Source of the DNA: Eumeta japonica
Lineage: Eukaryota > Arthropoda > Insecta > Lepidoptera > Psychidae
Assembly: GCA_005406025.1 (NCBI GenBank)
Contig: BGZK01000480.1
Location: 328,566-392,565, forward strand
Length of the DNA stretch: 64,000 nucleotides
Direction: 5' to 3'
Below, one piece after another: positions 1 to 13,000 of this stretch (position 1 is its first letter; each line of letters starts with the position of its first letter). Position numbers and translations under genes: made by a program. The notes under the pieces were generated by a model. It ran no database searches. It was not told the origin of the DNA and saw only the letters and a list, made by a program, of their open reading frames with translations.

Positions 1-210
1 TTTTTAAGAATTATTGACACAACAATTTATTTTATAAAATTTATTATTAAGAAGAATCAATAATATAACAAAAAAAAAATACCGTATAATTTTCCGACGA
101 TCGTATACGTCACTCATCAGGTGACATCATCAGCCCGGGTATTCGGATATTTTTAACGAGGTGTACTTGCCCCAGTCACAACAGTCAACATTAAAAAAAA
201 TCTGGTATGG

Positions 211-660
211 TTACATGTAAAAATCCCAAATAACCCGGTCTACAGGTCGCGTGGCCGGTATCTTTCGACCGTGAAGATTACCACATTCAAAAATGTGTCG
301 AATTATTTTTGAATAATCAAGAATTAGTTGCGGGGTAAATTTACTCGGTCTTTTATTATGAAAGAATATCGTTACCGGATCGACGGCTCTCAGCAGGAAG
401 ACCGAGGTGTTCGGAACGAGGAGACGAGCAAAAGCACATTCAATGTAACCAGGGCAAGAGGGAATACCCAATATTGATTTAAAAAACCTTTGTCTGTTGG
501 TCGCTTCCCCCGCCCGTCTAAGCATAATATCTTCGCGCCGGACACAAAGCTTTACATCAGAGTCACCCAAACGGGAGGGGTTTTAGTGGGTAAAAATCCC
601 AAATAACCCGGTCTACAGGTCGCGCGGCCGGGTATCTTTCATCCGTCACCCGCCAACCGG
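211..660 (+). mobile_element. Non-LTR retrotransposon 3' debris, two related copies
   Basis: A block of about 50 bases is present twice in direct orientation, at 217-266 and 590-640, with only a few differences. Both copies contain the words cccaaataacccggtctac and ggtcgcg. The second copy is preceded by ttttagtgggta and followed by cgtaagaggcgactaa (668-683), phrases I associate with 3' untranslated ends of Jockey-like LINEs in Lepidoptera. The 119-codon minus-strand ORF between the copies (211-570) resembles no family I know and is probably read-through of LINE sequence. No reverse transcriptase is visible here. The family name rests on memory of such tails, not on a search. Confidence 0.45.
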
Positions 661-999
661 ACAGCGAATCGTAAGAGGCGACTAAGCCGCTGGCCAGGGC
701 GATAGACAGCAGTGGTCAACTGAGTAAAAGCAAGAATACACAAATGCAATGATCAACCCGTAATAGCCAGAGTGGTGACTGGGACAAAAAACCCATGACA
801 GCCACACCAAATAAATGGCGACAGAAAAAGCGAAGACTCAATTAAATACTTCATAATGCGTTACGTCGCCGCGTTATATACCCAAATACATTCCGGAATT
901 TCCTGATGCGACGAAAAAAGTAATACTTCAAAATGAACGGACCATGGATTGATCCCTTCAGCGTCCTCACGCGAACCACGGACACATTCAGTATAAATT

Positions 1000-3900
1000 A
1001 AAATTTAATAACCATTGAAATTTTTAATTTGTGGTTTTTAATTTTGCCAATTATTTCTGATCTGTAATTCCACTTGTCATGCTAGAGATTTTATAAAGAA
1101 TTCTTTTGAAGAAGTCACCTATTAAGTTAATGGTAATTCATTTGTTGACTCTTAAATTGTAATGCTCCCATATTTCAATTGACCAAGTGGTTTGTTGCTT
1201 CGCAGAAAAGAATTTGAGCTCCTTTAATATATCATAAAATTATTAGAAATTACAATATTGATCTCTTTAAAAAAGACTAAAAAATATATGAGAATATTGG
1301 TTAATTTTGTATAACATATAGTGGTCGTTTATGGTCCAGTCGACCGCCAAATGACCGCCATTTCATTTTTCATAAAAACAAAATACTAAGTGCGGCATCG
1401 TTCATTGCGCAATGGACCGTAACAGTCAATGTGATAAAAACTTTCATTAAAAGGATAATCAAAATTTTCATTTCCGCGATTACAAAATGTTTAATAAAAC
1501 TTCACAAATTGGTCAAAAATTAATAAAACCCGCAATTATTAAAAATTTCAGAGAAATACACTAATAGTTTATACTAAATTTCGCTAGCATGGTAAACTCT
1601 CGTTTGTCAAAAATCCGCTTTATCCAAACAATTTTTTCGGATTTTTTTCTTCGTTCACAACTTAAAAAATGTGTAAGTAAAAAACCAATGTTTAATAGAT
1701 ATTAAACGGCCTAACGTGTGCACCAAATGAGTGATATGTCGTAAACGGCTCAATAGGGTATAAAATTATTCAATATTTCAAATAAAAAACTAGAGGATCC
1801 GACAGTCGTGGTACTGCCCTTTACTTTGACTCGCCGACTGCTAGTGGGGCAGTCAGAAGACGAATGCGCCAGGAAGTCCGACGTATCACCCAGGACTTGG
1901 CCAGAATCGACTGGTAGCGGGCACTTGCAGTCAGGCTTCAATACCGCCCCGCACGGTAACAGTCCCCATTGACAGATTACACTCATTGCGATAAACTTGT
2001 TGTACTCTTAAACGTACCAGAAAAAATTCCAGAGTATCGCAATATGTGAGAATTCTTTATATTAAAAATATAGTTTAAAAAAAACTAAAAAACACGCTTT
2101 TATAGTGGAATAAACTACAAAGTAGAAAATAATTTGAATATAGAAATCAATTAATGAACCAACAATAAATATTATTATTGTGAAAAAAGTGTGGGGCGCT
2201 TTTCAAGAGCGGACAAACATGTAACTATATTTATTTTCCACTTTTTAGAGTTCGATAATAAAATTTGAGGTGTCTAATTTCTGAGACTGAAGCAGGTAGT
2301 ATAGAGAATCTCCAACAGAGGGCGGACAGTAGTCAGATTTGTTTTGAACCTAAAAGAAAATTTGCAGTGATAAATTCTAAACAATTCAGACTGCGTTTTT
2401 ATTTGAAATTGAGTTGTATTCATTCAAATTGAATTTAATATTAATTCAATTAGAATGTTTTTTAATTAAATGATTTTATTCTAATTTATTTCTTAATTAT
2501 CATGTATGTCCAGCATCTTATTTTGTAGCCTTTTGATTGTCGAATAGGTATTTATTATTTTACCACATTTAGGGAGTTTATAGAAGGACAAGTTTGAGTC
2601 AGCAGCCGCCAAAGGAGAGTTACAAACATACATACATACAGATGAAGTTAATATAAAGCGTACTAAAATGGGCAACACATATAACCTCGGTACGAAAAAA
2701 CGCTCGATAGACGTAATCAGGGCGAGAGGGAATAGCCAATAGTGATTTTAAAAATCATATCGATATTTGGAATATTTACCAAAAATAATTAATTGTGATT
2801 CTTTTGTAATTTTTCCCCTATTTTCAGTTGTTTATATCTTGTATAAAGTTCATTAACTGTGACATACAACTTTAAACTTAATTTCAAGTGGGCCGATTTG
2901 TATTTATGAAAAAATATAATTTTACATATGACCTTAAGGAATCTCTCGGGGTTTATTATTAACAAAAAGTCATATTTTATCCGCGAAATAATGCAAATAT
3001 GTAGGCATTATGTTGGATAGTGACAAATATGAAATTGGAATTCTCTTTAAAAAAGGATCAAAATATGTAAAAAATTAATAAAATTTTAATACATGAAAGT
3101 ATGTAAAATAAAAGTTTGCTACACTGATAAGCAATTTAGTTTCCATATATCCAGCCATTCCCTATAGATGGCTGTATACAAAAAGTCTAAAATGTCGTAA
3201 GTTTTTGGCTTTAAAAGAAAACTTATACAATTTTGAGTACAAATTTAAATTAAATGCTGATGAAAGCGGTGATCCTCATTGATGGACAAAAACAAAACAG
3301 GCACCCAGCCCTATAAAATAAAGTAGTCTGAAATCATAAGAAATAATAAATTATAATAATATATAATTTATAAAATATAAATATTCACAGTCGCTTCTAG
3401 GTCTGAGCGAGATGTACTATGCGAAGACCACAAGAAAATGGTTTTAGGCAACATGAACATAGGGAAAAGAATTTTTTTATAATTCAAGGCTACATTTTTT
3501 TCCCTTAAAATACTTTGTTACTGAATATTATGGTTGTAATATACCGTTACCAACAGACAACACAACTGTTGTGCCCTTCAGCGACCGCATGGATGATATA
3601 AAATTCGCACAATCTGACTCGTCAATATTTGGAAATACATGAAAAATGGAAAATTCATGTTTTCGTATCATACATTCCCTTAAAAGACAATTCCAAAACT
3701 GATCAACGCTCCTCAGTAACCCCCACAGATGAGATTGTCACATGGAAAGTAGAGTCCGACTGTTACGCTGTCTATGCATTTACAATGTATTGAGAAAATA
3801 TTTAATTCTGTGCCTTTCCACTCTTTGCTCTAGTACAAAAACGTCTGAAAAAATATTAAAAATGACATTGCTGAGCCTTCTAAGGGTGATACCTATTGTT

Positions 3901-5592
3901 TTCTTGGGACCATACAACCAGAGCCCATTATAATAACGATCGAAAAACTCAGACAAAAGAAAGTAAAAATATTTATTACACACATAATGTGTATTATAAA
4001 GAACGAGACGCGCCACACCTCCACGGATCATGGGTCGGCCGTGCCTAGAGGTACCAAAAGTGCACACCACGAGTCAGAAGTGAGAAGGGCCCGTCGCCCC
4101 AGTGCATTTAACTGCCTTCGTCCAACGCTCATGAAACACCTATAGGGCGCATAGCTGTAATTCTAAAAGCATTCGACATAGTTGCATTTGTGCAATGTAA
4201 GTGCACTTTATTTGTTTCATTTTGACTCCAAAATTATAATGGGAGGTTATTTAACTCTTCTAGGGGAACACCCGAAATTGTTTAAATGTTTTCTCTATCA
4301 AAACTAGGCGCCGTACTGTGCAAACTCGAATAAACCAATTTCTGGATATAAAAATAATTGAATGCAAGAAATTGACAAATCAGCATATGAAGTTGCCGCC
4401 TTGTTTGCTAATCAGTACAAGAGTAGTTGGGCCACTCCATTCCGATGGAATGTATACGCAGCCATTACACAAATAATATCTATTTTTGATAATAATAACC
4501 TGTAATAATTATTAAATTCAAGTGAAATAAATCAAAATACCACTTTTAAAAAGTTTCATTAAAAACCTGTAGACTACTGAAATGGAGTAAAGGGGAAATA
4601 GTCTTCAAGGACATAAAAACTGAACAGACAGAACTCTCATGGACAGTGTTTGTATGATGGTCAAAACAATGTACGTATTATAATAATTTATCATATGTAT
4701 GTTTTATGTAAAAAAGTATTTGTTACCTGTAACTATAACTAATCGATTCAACAATAGAAATAAAAATAAATTATGTTTAAATGTAAGTAGGTCACATAAA
4801 GCCACAAATCTGTTTATGGGGCAGTGTGTGGTGCCTGTTCGACAAGGCAGCTATACATAGACAAACTGCCTTCTGAACGAGTGACAGTTTTGAAATGAAT
4901 CAATGCGAGTCAAGAGAAAAATCAGTTTCAAAATAATCACAATTGAAATGTATGATTTAAATACTGAAACTCGCAAAAGCAAAAAAAAAACGCGTAAATT
5001 ATTTGAATATGTTAAATGCTATTAAAAATCAATCACTGGACAATATCAAATATTAAGTGTGAAAATGTAAGGAATATGGAGGTATCAATTTGTTATTGCT
5101 CAAAACAAAAAAAAAATAGATAAAATGTTAATCCAGAAGTAGGTACATCACAATTTCAAAGTATGTTCGGCTGTTTATTACTATAATGTTCATTAATAAA
5201 TTAAAATATGACATGCGTATCTGCAGCACAAATGATATGATTTTGAACTATTTTTTTTTTCTGTTATGATGGTAGGTATGATGGCAATTTTCTATATAAG
5301 ATTTACAATTTTTTACCGTAAATCGACAAAACAAATACACATAGGAACACAATAAACGGCAGTGAAACTTAAACTTTTCTCGCAGTCTTACAAAAAAAAA
5401 AAGACACCGCAGACACACATATTCGTTGAGATCTTTAAATCTTAAATACCAATAACAATAAATTACACACAACTCAATTACATTAACTTGATTAATAGAA
5501 AATTAAACAGCGATGTTCTTCTATCTGCTGAGTCTTCACAGAAAATCTATATTTCTACTCACGCACAGAAGAGCAGAATGATTGTCTCTATT
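1000..5592. other. Intergenic, AT-rich, no supported gene
   Basis: Apart from the ORF at 1750-1986, no coding segment with convincing splice sites is visible. A piece at about 2705-2755 (agggcgagagggaatagcca) resembles 436-485, so the LINE-like family seen at the left edge recurs. The segment downstream of the stop codon at 5593 should hold the 3' UTR and poly(A) signal of the minus-strand ZAD gene. A minus-strand AATAAA occurs near 5174-5179, but I cannot say it is used. Confidence 0.4.
1750..1986 (-). CDS. Unrecognised ORF, possibly one exon
   Basis: A 78-codon ATG-initiated minus-strand ORF whose middle, roughly 1795-1975, is markedly more GC-rich than its AT-rich surroundings and uses G/C at many third positions, as real exons here do. 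The protein is Ser/Thr- and Cys-rich (CQWGLLPCG and KPDCKCPLPV are visible), followed by a Ser-rich stretch and RRVKVKG. No family is recognised. A possible donor, GTAAAG, lies inside the ORF after the RRVK codons, so it could be a cut-off exon of a gene outside the window, or a TE fragment. Confidence 0.22.
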   Translation of the reverse strand: MSVICQWGLLPCGAVLKPDCKCPLPVDSGQVLGDTSDFLAHSSSDCPTSSRRVKVKGSTTTVGSSSFLFEILNNFIPY

Positions 5593-7012
5593 TTACGTGG
5601 CAGCCGTGAAGAATATCTCGGCTGTGGACAGAGCGGGCCTCGGCCAGGAGTCGAAGACCAGGACGGGCTCCTCCTTCGGCACCGCCACAGTTGCAGCCGC
5701 CACCGCCCCCACCGCGGGCTTGGTCCCAGCCGTCATATCTTGGATTTCTTTCAGCTGCAACATTTTTGATTAGCCACTTAAAAACACTGCTAAACTTTGG
5801 TTAATTAAAATAATCTTCACTTACTAGAAGCAAGTTCTAGATTGCAGAAAAGAAATATTTGGAACTTCAAGTTAAATTCATTCCATGGGATTACATGTGT
5901 TCCATGTGTCATATCTGATTTTTATTTAAATAGTCAGATAAATCATATTTAAGGTCATCAGTCAAAATAAGCATTACCGATAACTGTTAATGACAACCGA
6001 ACAACACATTCTGAAAAACATGAAATTACTTAAAAAAAATAAACAAATTACTTATAATGTAACATTGTACACTATCTGCATTTTGAGTATCCTAGTGAGA
6101 CTTAATACATCGTTTTACAACAAGTATTGTAGTTAGGCAGGTAGGTAAATTGGATATCTCACCTTGGTCCCCCTTTTGACCTTGAGATGGACCAGCTTGA
6201 CGTGCGTGTTGCGCGCCGTGCGCTGGCTGAACCGGCGACCGCAGTCGGCGCATTCGTAGGGCTTCTCGCCGGTGTGCGTGCGCACATGGTTGATCAATAC
6301 GTTTTTGCTCTGATAAAAAAAAAAAACGCAATATGAGCATGTTGACGAGTAGAAGCAAAAGCAGACCCCGAGCTTAATTGTGATTTGAAAGTTTAATGTG
6401 CTATATCTGTAGAGATCATCAACGATCAAACAATTTAGCAGGTAAAGAGATCTGACCGAGGCGTGAAGAATTATATAGGTACTTTTCAAATAATACATAC
6501 ATACCAGTTTATCAAAATAATTAGACGCAAAACGCACCCTGAACGCCTTCCCGCAAGTGTCGCAGACGTGCTTCAGCGGCGGCCGGTACCCTCTGTGAGC
6601 GACGCGAATGTGCTTCGCCAGGGAGCCTCTCGTGGCGAGGGCGGCGCCACACGTCGAGCATCCGTGGAGGCGCACGCCCTCGTGCTGGAAGGTGATGTGG
6701 TGCTGCAGAGCGCGTTCCGAGTCGAAGCGGCGGTCGCAACGCGTGCAGCCGTACCTGAACGGGACACGGGGCGGATTAGAGGCTAAGTCTGTGCAAAGAG
6801 ATGATGTCATAGTTCCCTGAATTACCTGGTTCCGGATGTACACCTATCATGAAACAAATCTACATATGATTTGTTATATTAGGTACCTTAATATATAGAT
6901 ATATATTAAAAACAAGCCGAATGACATTGAAATTATAGATTAGTATAGAAGTATATTTACTCAATGTGATTATGCATATTTTTTAATCTGAACAAGAGAA
7001 AAAGGAATACTG

Positions 7013-7057
<45 letters not shown>

Positions 7058-10000
7058 CTACAGCATTAATGTGTATTTGTAGACACATTAATTTGTATTA
7101 TAGAAAAGCTATTTAGCGATGTATGAATGGCACAATCTTGAATTAAAATTATCTTTTGCATGCAGCCTTAGAATTTCTAATTTGGAACTTGAATATTAAA
7201 ATTTTATTAATTAATATACAATTATATTAAACGAATGTCCCGTCTTTTCACAACTACAATATCATTTGTAAAAAACTGGCTAAGGGCATGTCGGATCTTG
7301 TTCACTGTAGGGTTTTAGAGCTGTTAGTATAAATAAATGCACTACAGTTGAGAAACAAGTAGGTATATAAACTTGAAATAGTGTAGATTAAAAAGCACCA
7401 ATAAAAGAGCATATCTTTATGGCACTTACGTCCTTTGGTTGGGAAACGCAATTTTTCGGAAATAACTCAAAAACAATATATCCAACAATCTTCAAAATAA
7501 ATTTCATTGAAAGTATTTATCAAGCATAATCTTTCTCATATTTTTTGAACATACGGTTTAAGAAACAGAGGGGGGACACAATTTCTGCTACTTTCAGAGA
7601 GATTATTTCCGAAAATGGTCAATTAGTCAAAATAATTGCTTAGAAACCTTAAAGTTTTTTCCAAAGAACTGTGGAAATATGTGCCACAAATTGAATTTTT
7701 TATCATCTTCATGTATGAAGTACCCCCCTCTCAGAAATATTTATTTTTTATTATTTAACTCCCAGACTAAGTAGAGGCTTATACTCTGAATTTCATCGAT
7801 ATGCATCTTATAGTTTTTGAGTAAAATACGTATGACATACATATGGACGGAAAAACGGACCGACAGACGGGCAGACGAACGAACTAGACGAAACTACAAG
7901 GGTTCCGTTTTTGCCATTTCGGCTTGGAACCCTAAAAAGGTGAGTATACTGACTTGAGCGAGTTCTTGTCTCTGTGCCTCAAAGACTTGACGAGGTGCTG
8001 CCTGAGGTTGTGCGCCGACTTGAACCGAACGTCGCACTCCACGCAGTAGAAGTCCCTCGCGGTGGTGTGCTTCAGGAGATGGTGTTTGACCTGGGTCTTG
8101 GTGCGGAACCTCTGGCCGCACTGCTCGCACTCGTGGTTCTTCACGCCTTGATGGATTCTGGAATGAAAGAAAAGATATTTCATTATCTTTATACATATAT
8201 AAATGTTTATCAATTTAATTAACGTATTAGTTATATTAATACATATACGTATTCATTTTTCATTGCGATCACCACTGAATATATCAATGTCTACATGTGT
8301 CTGTTTGTCATTTAAATACAAAATGAATACGAGTTCCAAGTTTTGTATACTTATAAATGTATACACTATTATATTGCATTCGGATTGCACTATGTTAAGT
8401 TTTTTTGCACTATGTGAATTGTCTTCGGTATAGCAGAAATGATGTCACATTAGCCGTCACAAAGCGAAATTACCTTTATTATTAATGAGTAGTGCAATGG
8501 ATATTATTAGATTTATGCATAAAATAGAATCACATTTTTCTGTATATCTCATAACGATTTTTTACACAATTTTAACATCACTACATAAAGACATTGCATA
8601 GGCGTTTATACATTCAAGAGTTTATATAACATATCATTCTTGTTCCAAATGACAAATTTATACACACCGATATTCGATACATGTACTTACACACATTTAC
8701 ACAAATTTTTATGTTATCGAAATAAATCCATTCTCATGATTTACACCTAATTCTGGATGTACGTAATTGGCCACAACAGAATGACCACTTAAAAAAATCT
8801 AATTCTAAGTTTTTGTTTGAACAAGTTGTATCTGAACAAGAGTCCGCAGTATAGAATCTGTATGTTGGAGAAGATCAGTTGTTTCGTTTTGAAGTGATGA
8901 AAGGATTACTGCTAAATCATTCAGACATGAATACAGGAGAGCCGACCTTTATTTCATGCCATCTACTCCCATCTTCTGTTAAGAACCGATAACATAGCAA
9001 CAATACAACTACCTCAAAATTCTAAGAATTGGCAAAAAATGCAGCAACGTTCTGTATGTTTTTTTTATCTCTTTTTCCCAGAGAAACCACCTATACAGAT
9101 ACACTTGAAAAGCAATACTTTGTCAAGGTAAAATCAGTATTCAATTAATTAGGGTTGTGTCCGAGGCAGCTGTTTATGTATATATATATATATATGGGAA
9201 CATACCCAAATTACGTGACCCATATGTTATCATTGTTAACCACCCCCTCCTCCTCTTCGGTGACCAATCATAGTATATGCTAAGGCCCCCCCCCCCTACC
9301 CGCTAGTTTTTACGTAGTAATTCATAATTTTTTTCTAACAGAAAGTTAATATAATCAAGGAGAAAAAACTTATTTTAAAACATATTGTAACAGGTACTTA
9401 CGTTTTACTACAAGTAGAATACTATATAAGCGCCTCACTTCTAAATGAGTACAAAAACTATCAGTTTTGAATCAGCTGGAGTCCCGGCACATTTGTGTTA
9501 GTGTTGCCATCTGTGAGTTTAAAAAATACTATGTGATGAAGCATTGAGCCTGCCGAGCGTGGTATTTTGAAAACCCACCCGCCCCGTGAATCGGTTACGT
9601 AATATGGGTATGTTCCCTATATATATATATATTACTTAAAGCCATGGGTAATACTGACTTAATGGTTGCTAACAGATAGTAAGTTTCTCACATTGTTGGC
9701 GAGAATCCTGAAGGATTTTGTCCAGATTTGTCCTCAACACTGGATATCGTTTGTGTTTATATTCGTGTAATAACAAAGGCATGCGCACGCCGCGGATCAC
9801 AAGGTGCCCCATTTCGGTCCGTCCGGCGCGTGCGTCCGTGAGCGACAACCACGAAGGGCACCCGCCGTGCCCACGGCATGAGTCACGGCGCACGCGCCAC
9901 GCAACTATAGTAATTGTAAGAATAATTACGTTCGACTGCCGCGTCATAATTTCAAGGGACAATGCGCCATGTTAGACCCGACGCATGTTACCCAATATTA

Positions 10001-13000
10001 GTGTATATTGAAAGCTGATCAGATAAAGTATTTTCATATTAACGAATTATGAGAATCGAACCAACAGTTCTCAACTAACAAGTGCTCAGACGAACAGACA
10101 GACAGAGGAAGATATTAAGTTTTGCAAACGCGCAACAGACATTATAATCACGCAGGACGGGATGGGGAAGAAAAAATGTAATAGCGCAAAAAACATGAAA
10201 CAGTGCTATGAGCTGTGACAAAAAAATATATAAAAGCATGTTCACATTTCTTTTTTTTTTCTTAAGTTACGATAATTACATCGCATGAACAGAGCTAGCG
10301 AAACGAAAATGAAGAGTATCAGAATGGAATAGATTTTCCAGGAATAGTCTTACTTACGCTATTAGGGCTCTGCTAGCACAGGATACGGGCTGAACAGAGT
10401 GAAATATAGTTATTTAATTTCACACTAACCGTCGACACGTCCGCACGCATCGAGACTTCGAGCGACAATGCGCGTCGCAGTCAGTGCGTTGTGCAAGGGC
10501 GGCGGGAAGGGAGGGGAGATGTGGAGCCTTCCGATTGGCCCGTTCGGCTGTGACGCGCCGATGTTGCGCTCGCCACGAGAACGTTACCTTATATGGTCAT
10601 GTTTGCGATGACCTCGCGTCGATCTGTGACCCCGATGACGCGTACGACTCAAAGCGCACAGGTAGGCGCATATACGTGTGTGTGTATGTTTGTAACCTCA
10701 CAATTTTATTCATAATTTGAATCTGTATAATATAAATAGCCATATCTCGGTTTGAACATTCAAATGAAATGAAAATTATCATATGGACATGAAAATACTA
10801 CACATAGTTTCATAAGAATGGGGTTACTACAGATTATTGAAAAAATAGACCAACCAAGCCCGAACCAAGCCCGAACCCCCAAAATGTCTTACTAAGATTG
10901 TAAATCTTAGTAGGACATTGTGTTGACTTCGAATTAAAATTATAGAAGTATATGCTTTAATGAATGACCATAAGTATGAAAATCGTTATGGATATGTTTG
11001 GATATAATTTGAACATAGTTATAAAGTTAGATAAATAATATTTATATGACTTTCCTACACCTATACCAAATGCTAATGCACGATTATCGTTTGACAGGGG
11101 TGTAACTTTGTTGAACTAAAAAATATATTTAAAAATAAGTACTTTCATAAAAAAATAAAGCACAGAAATTAAACAAAAATCGTTCATCCGAGGGCTACAA
11201 ATGTGCTACTATTAATAATGTAAAAATAAAATATATATATTTTTATTAATTTCTTTTCAAAATCTATTTATTATTTACAGAAATTAGACATTTTAGGCAT
11301 TTAGAATGGTTGCAATGATCCTCAAAAACAAATACACATTATGGAATTGTTTCTTTCATAGAATGAAAGACAAACAATCATAAGGAACCACTTCATACCT
11401 TGATAAGAAACTATTCTACTTATTCCACCTACTATTGTTACTACTACTGCTCAGGGGCGGATTCAGCCTTCAAATCAGTCAGGATAAGATTCTAATTTGA
11501 TTAATAGTAAGACAAAGATCCAGCCCAGGACGGGTCATGATCCCCGATGACCTCCCTGGATCTGCCCTTGCTACTACTATACTACTGCTGCAGCTGCTAC
11601 AGCTAATATTACCACTAGCACTACTACGACTTATCACACACATACAATATAAAGTGATACAATACATCTAAAATTATTATGTAGCATTAAAGATAGTACA
11701 TGGTCAAAATAATTCAACAGTTTCATTTGTCGGGTAGTCTAGAAATTCTCTTAATCATTGGTTAGAACTTATCCCTTGTTAGGTTCAGTCTTTGATCGCC
11801 CCACTGCTAAGACAACCGTTTCATTTCAAATCGAAATGTTTATACATTTACATTCCATGTTGAGCCAAAGCCACTCAGGAGCTGCTTAAGACCGTGAATG
11901 ACGGCTTAACTATGGTCGACTATGCAAAGCAAATTCATTTAGAGGGCCCTGTGTGGACATGTTCGACAGGGTTCCTGTGGATATACAAGATTTACTCTTA
12001 CAAGTGTTATTAAACAGTCACTCAGTAAAAAAGGGTATTACACAACATCTAAATATTTAGAAGACAAATATCTATGGGTATAAACGGTCCGACTTCTTAA
12101 TTGACTGTTTGGTTTTTTTATGATTTCATATGTATTTTGGCTATGATGAAATTAGATAAGAGCTACCATTAAATTTGTTGCTAATTCTTCTTGAGGGAAA
12201 ACTGCCTTCTGAACGAGCGGTAAAGAGTAAATTCACAAAAAATTATAACGCAACTGTACCACTTAGAAACAGACTACTTATTATCAAGAATGAGCACTCA
12301 CAGGATGTGTTCGTTGAGGGAGTCCTTGTTGACGAAGGTCTTCCCGCACTGGTCGCAGCGCGGTCTGTCCCCGCTGTGGTGATTCCGCATGTGGCCGCGG
12401 TGCGTCTTGCTATTGCTACGACAATCGACACCATTTCAATTATGTAATTTATTAAGTTCATATTCAGTTCATATAAAAGTAATTATTAAATTACTTTTGT
12501 ATGAATAACAATCAAATTTAACAATGGCTGGAAGCATGTGCTCGATGCAAGAATACCAGATACCAGAGATCAGTATTGTTTTGTTATTTCCTGGATGTTG
12601 GTAATTAAATTAACATAGATATATACTATTCATCGATCTTAAACAAAGAAAAAGAGGTATACCATAAATTATTGGTAGATCTTATACATTTTTGTTAATA
12701 ACATTTTTTTTTATTTCTTCAAATTATCCACACAATATAAAAATCAAATTACATGGATTTGGAATGGAAAATAATGTTTTATTGAATTAAAACTGCAAAA
12801 GCTTTATATATAAGCTTGAGGAAAAACATTTTTTTGTATTTCATATACAAATTCAAGATAATCGTTCATCATATTTTGTTTACATTATAATACACACAAG
12901 CCATTTTGTTCAACAACTTTTTGCAATTTCGTAGGTAGTGACACAATCCCATTGCTGTAAAAATTTAGGGACTTCCGATCAAAAAACTCTGACAGGTACT

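Noticed and set aside
5488..5773. Plus-strand ORFs at the end of the ZAD gene
   Set aside because: They are antisense shadows of the terminal minus-strand exon 5754-5593, which fits phase and ends in a stop.
6463..6843. Several overlapping ORFs on both strands
   Set aside because: They overlap the GC-rich exon 10 of the ZAD gene (6754-6538). Only the minus frame with C2H2 fingers is real.
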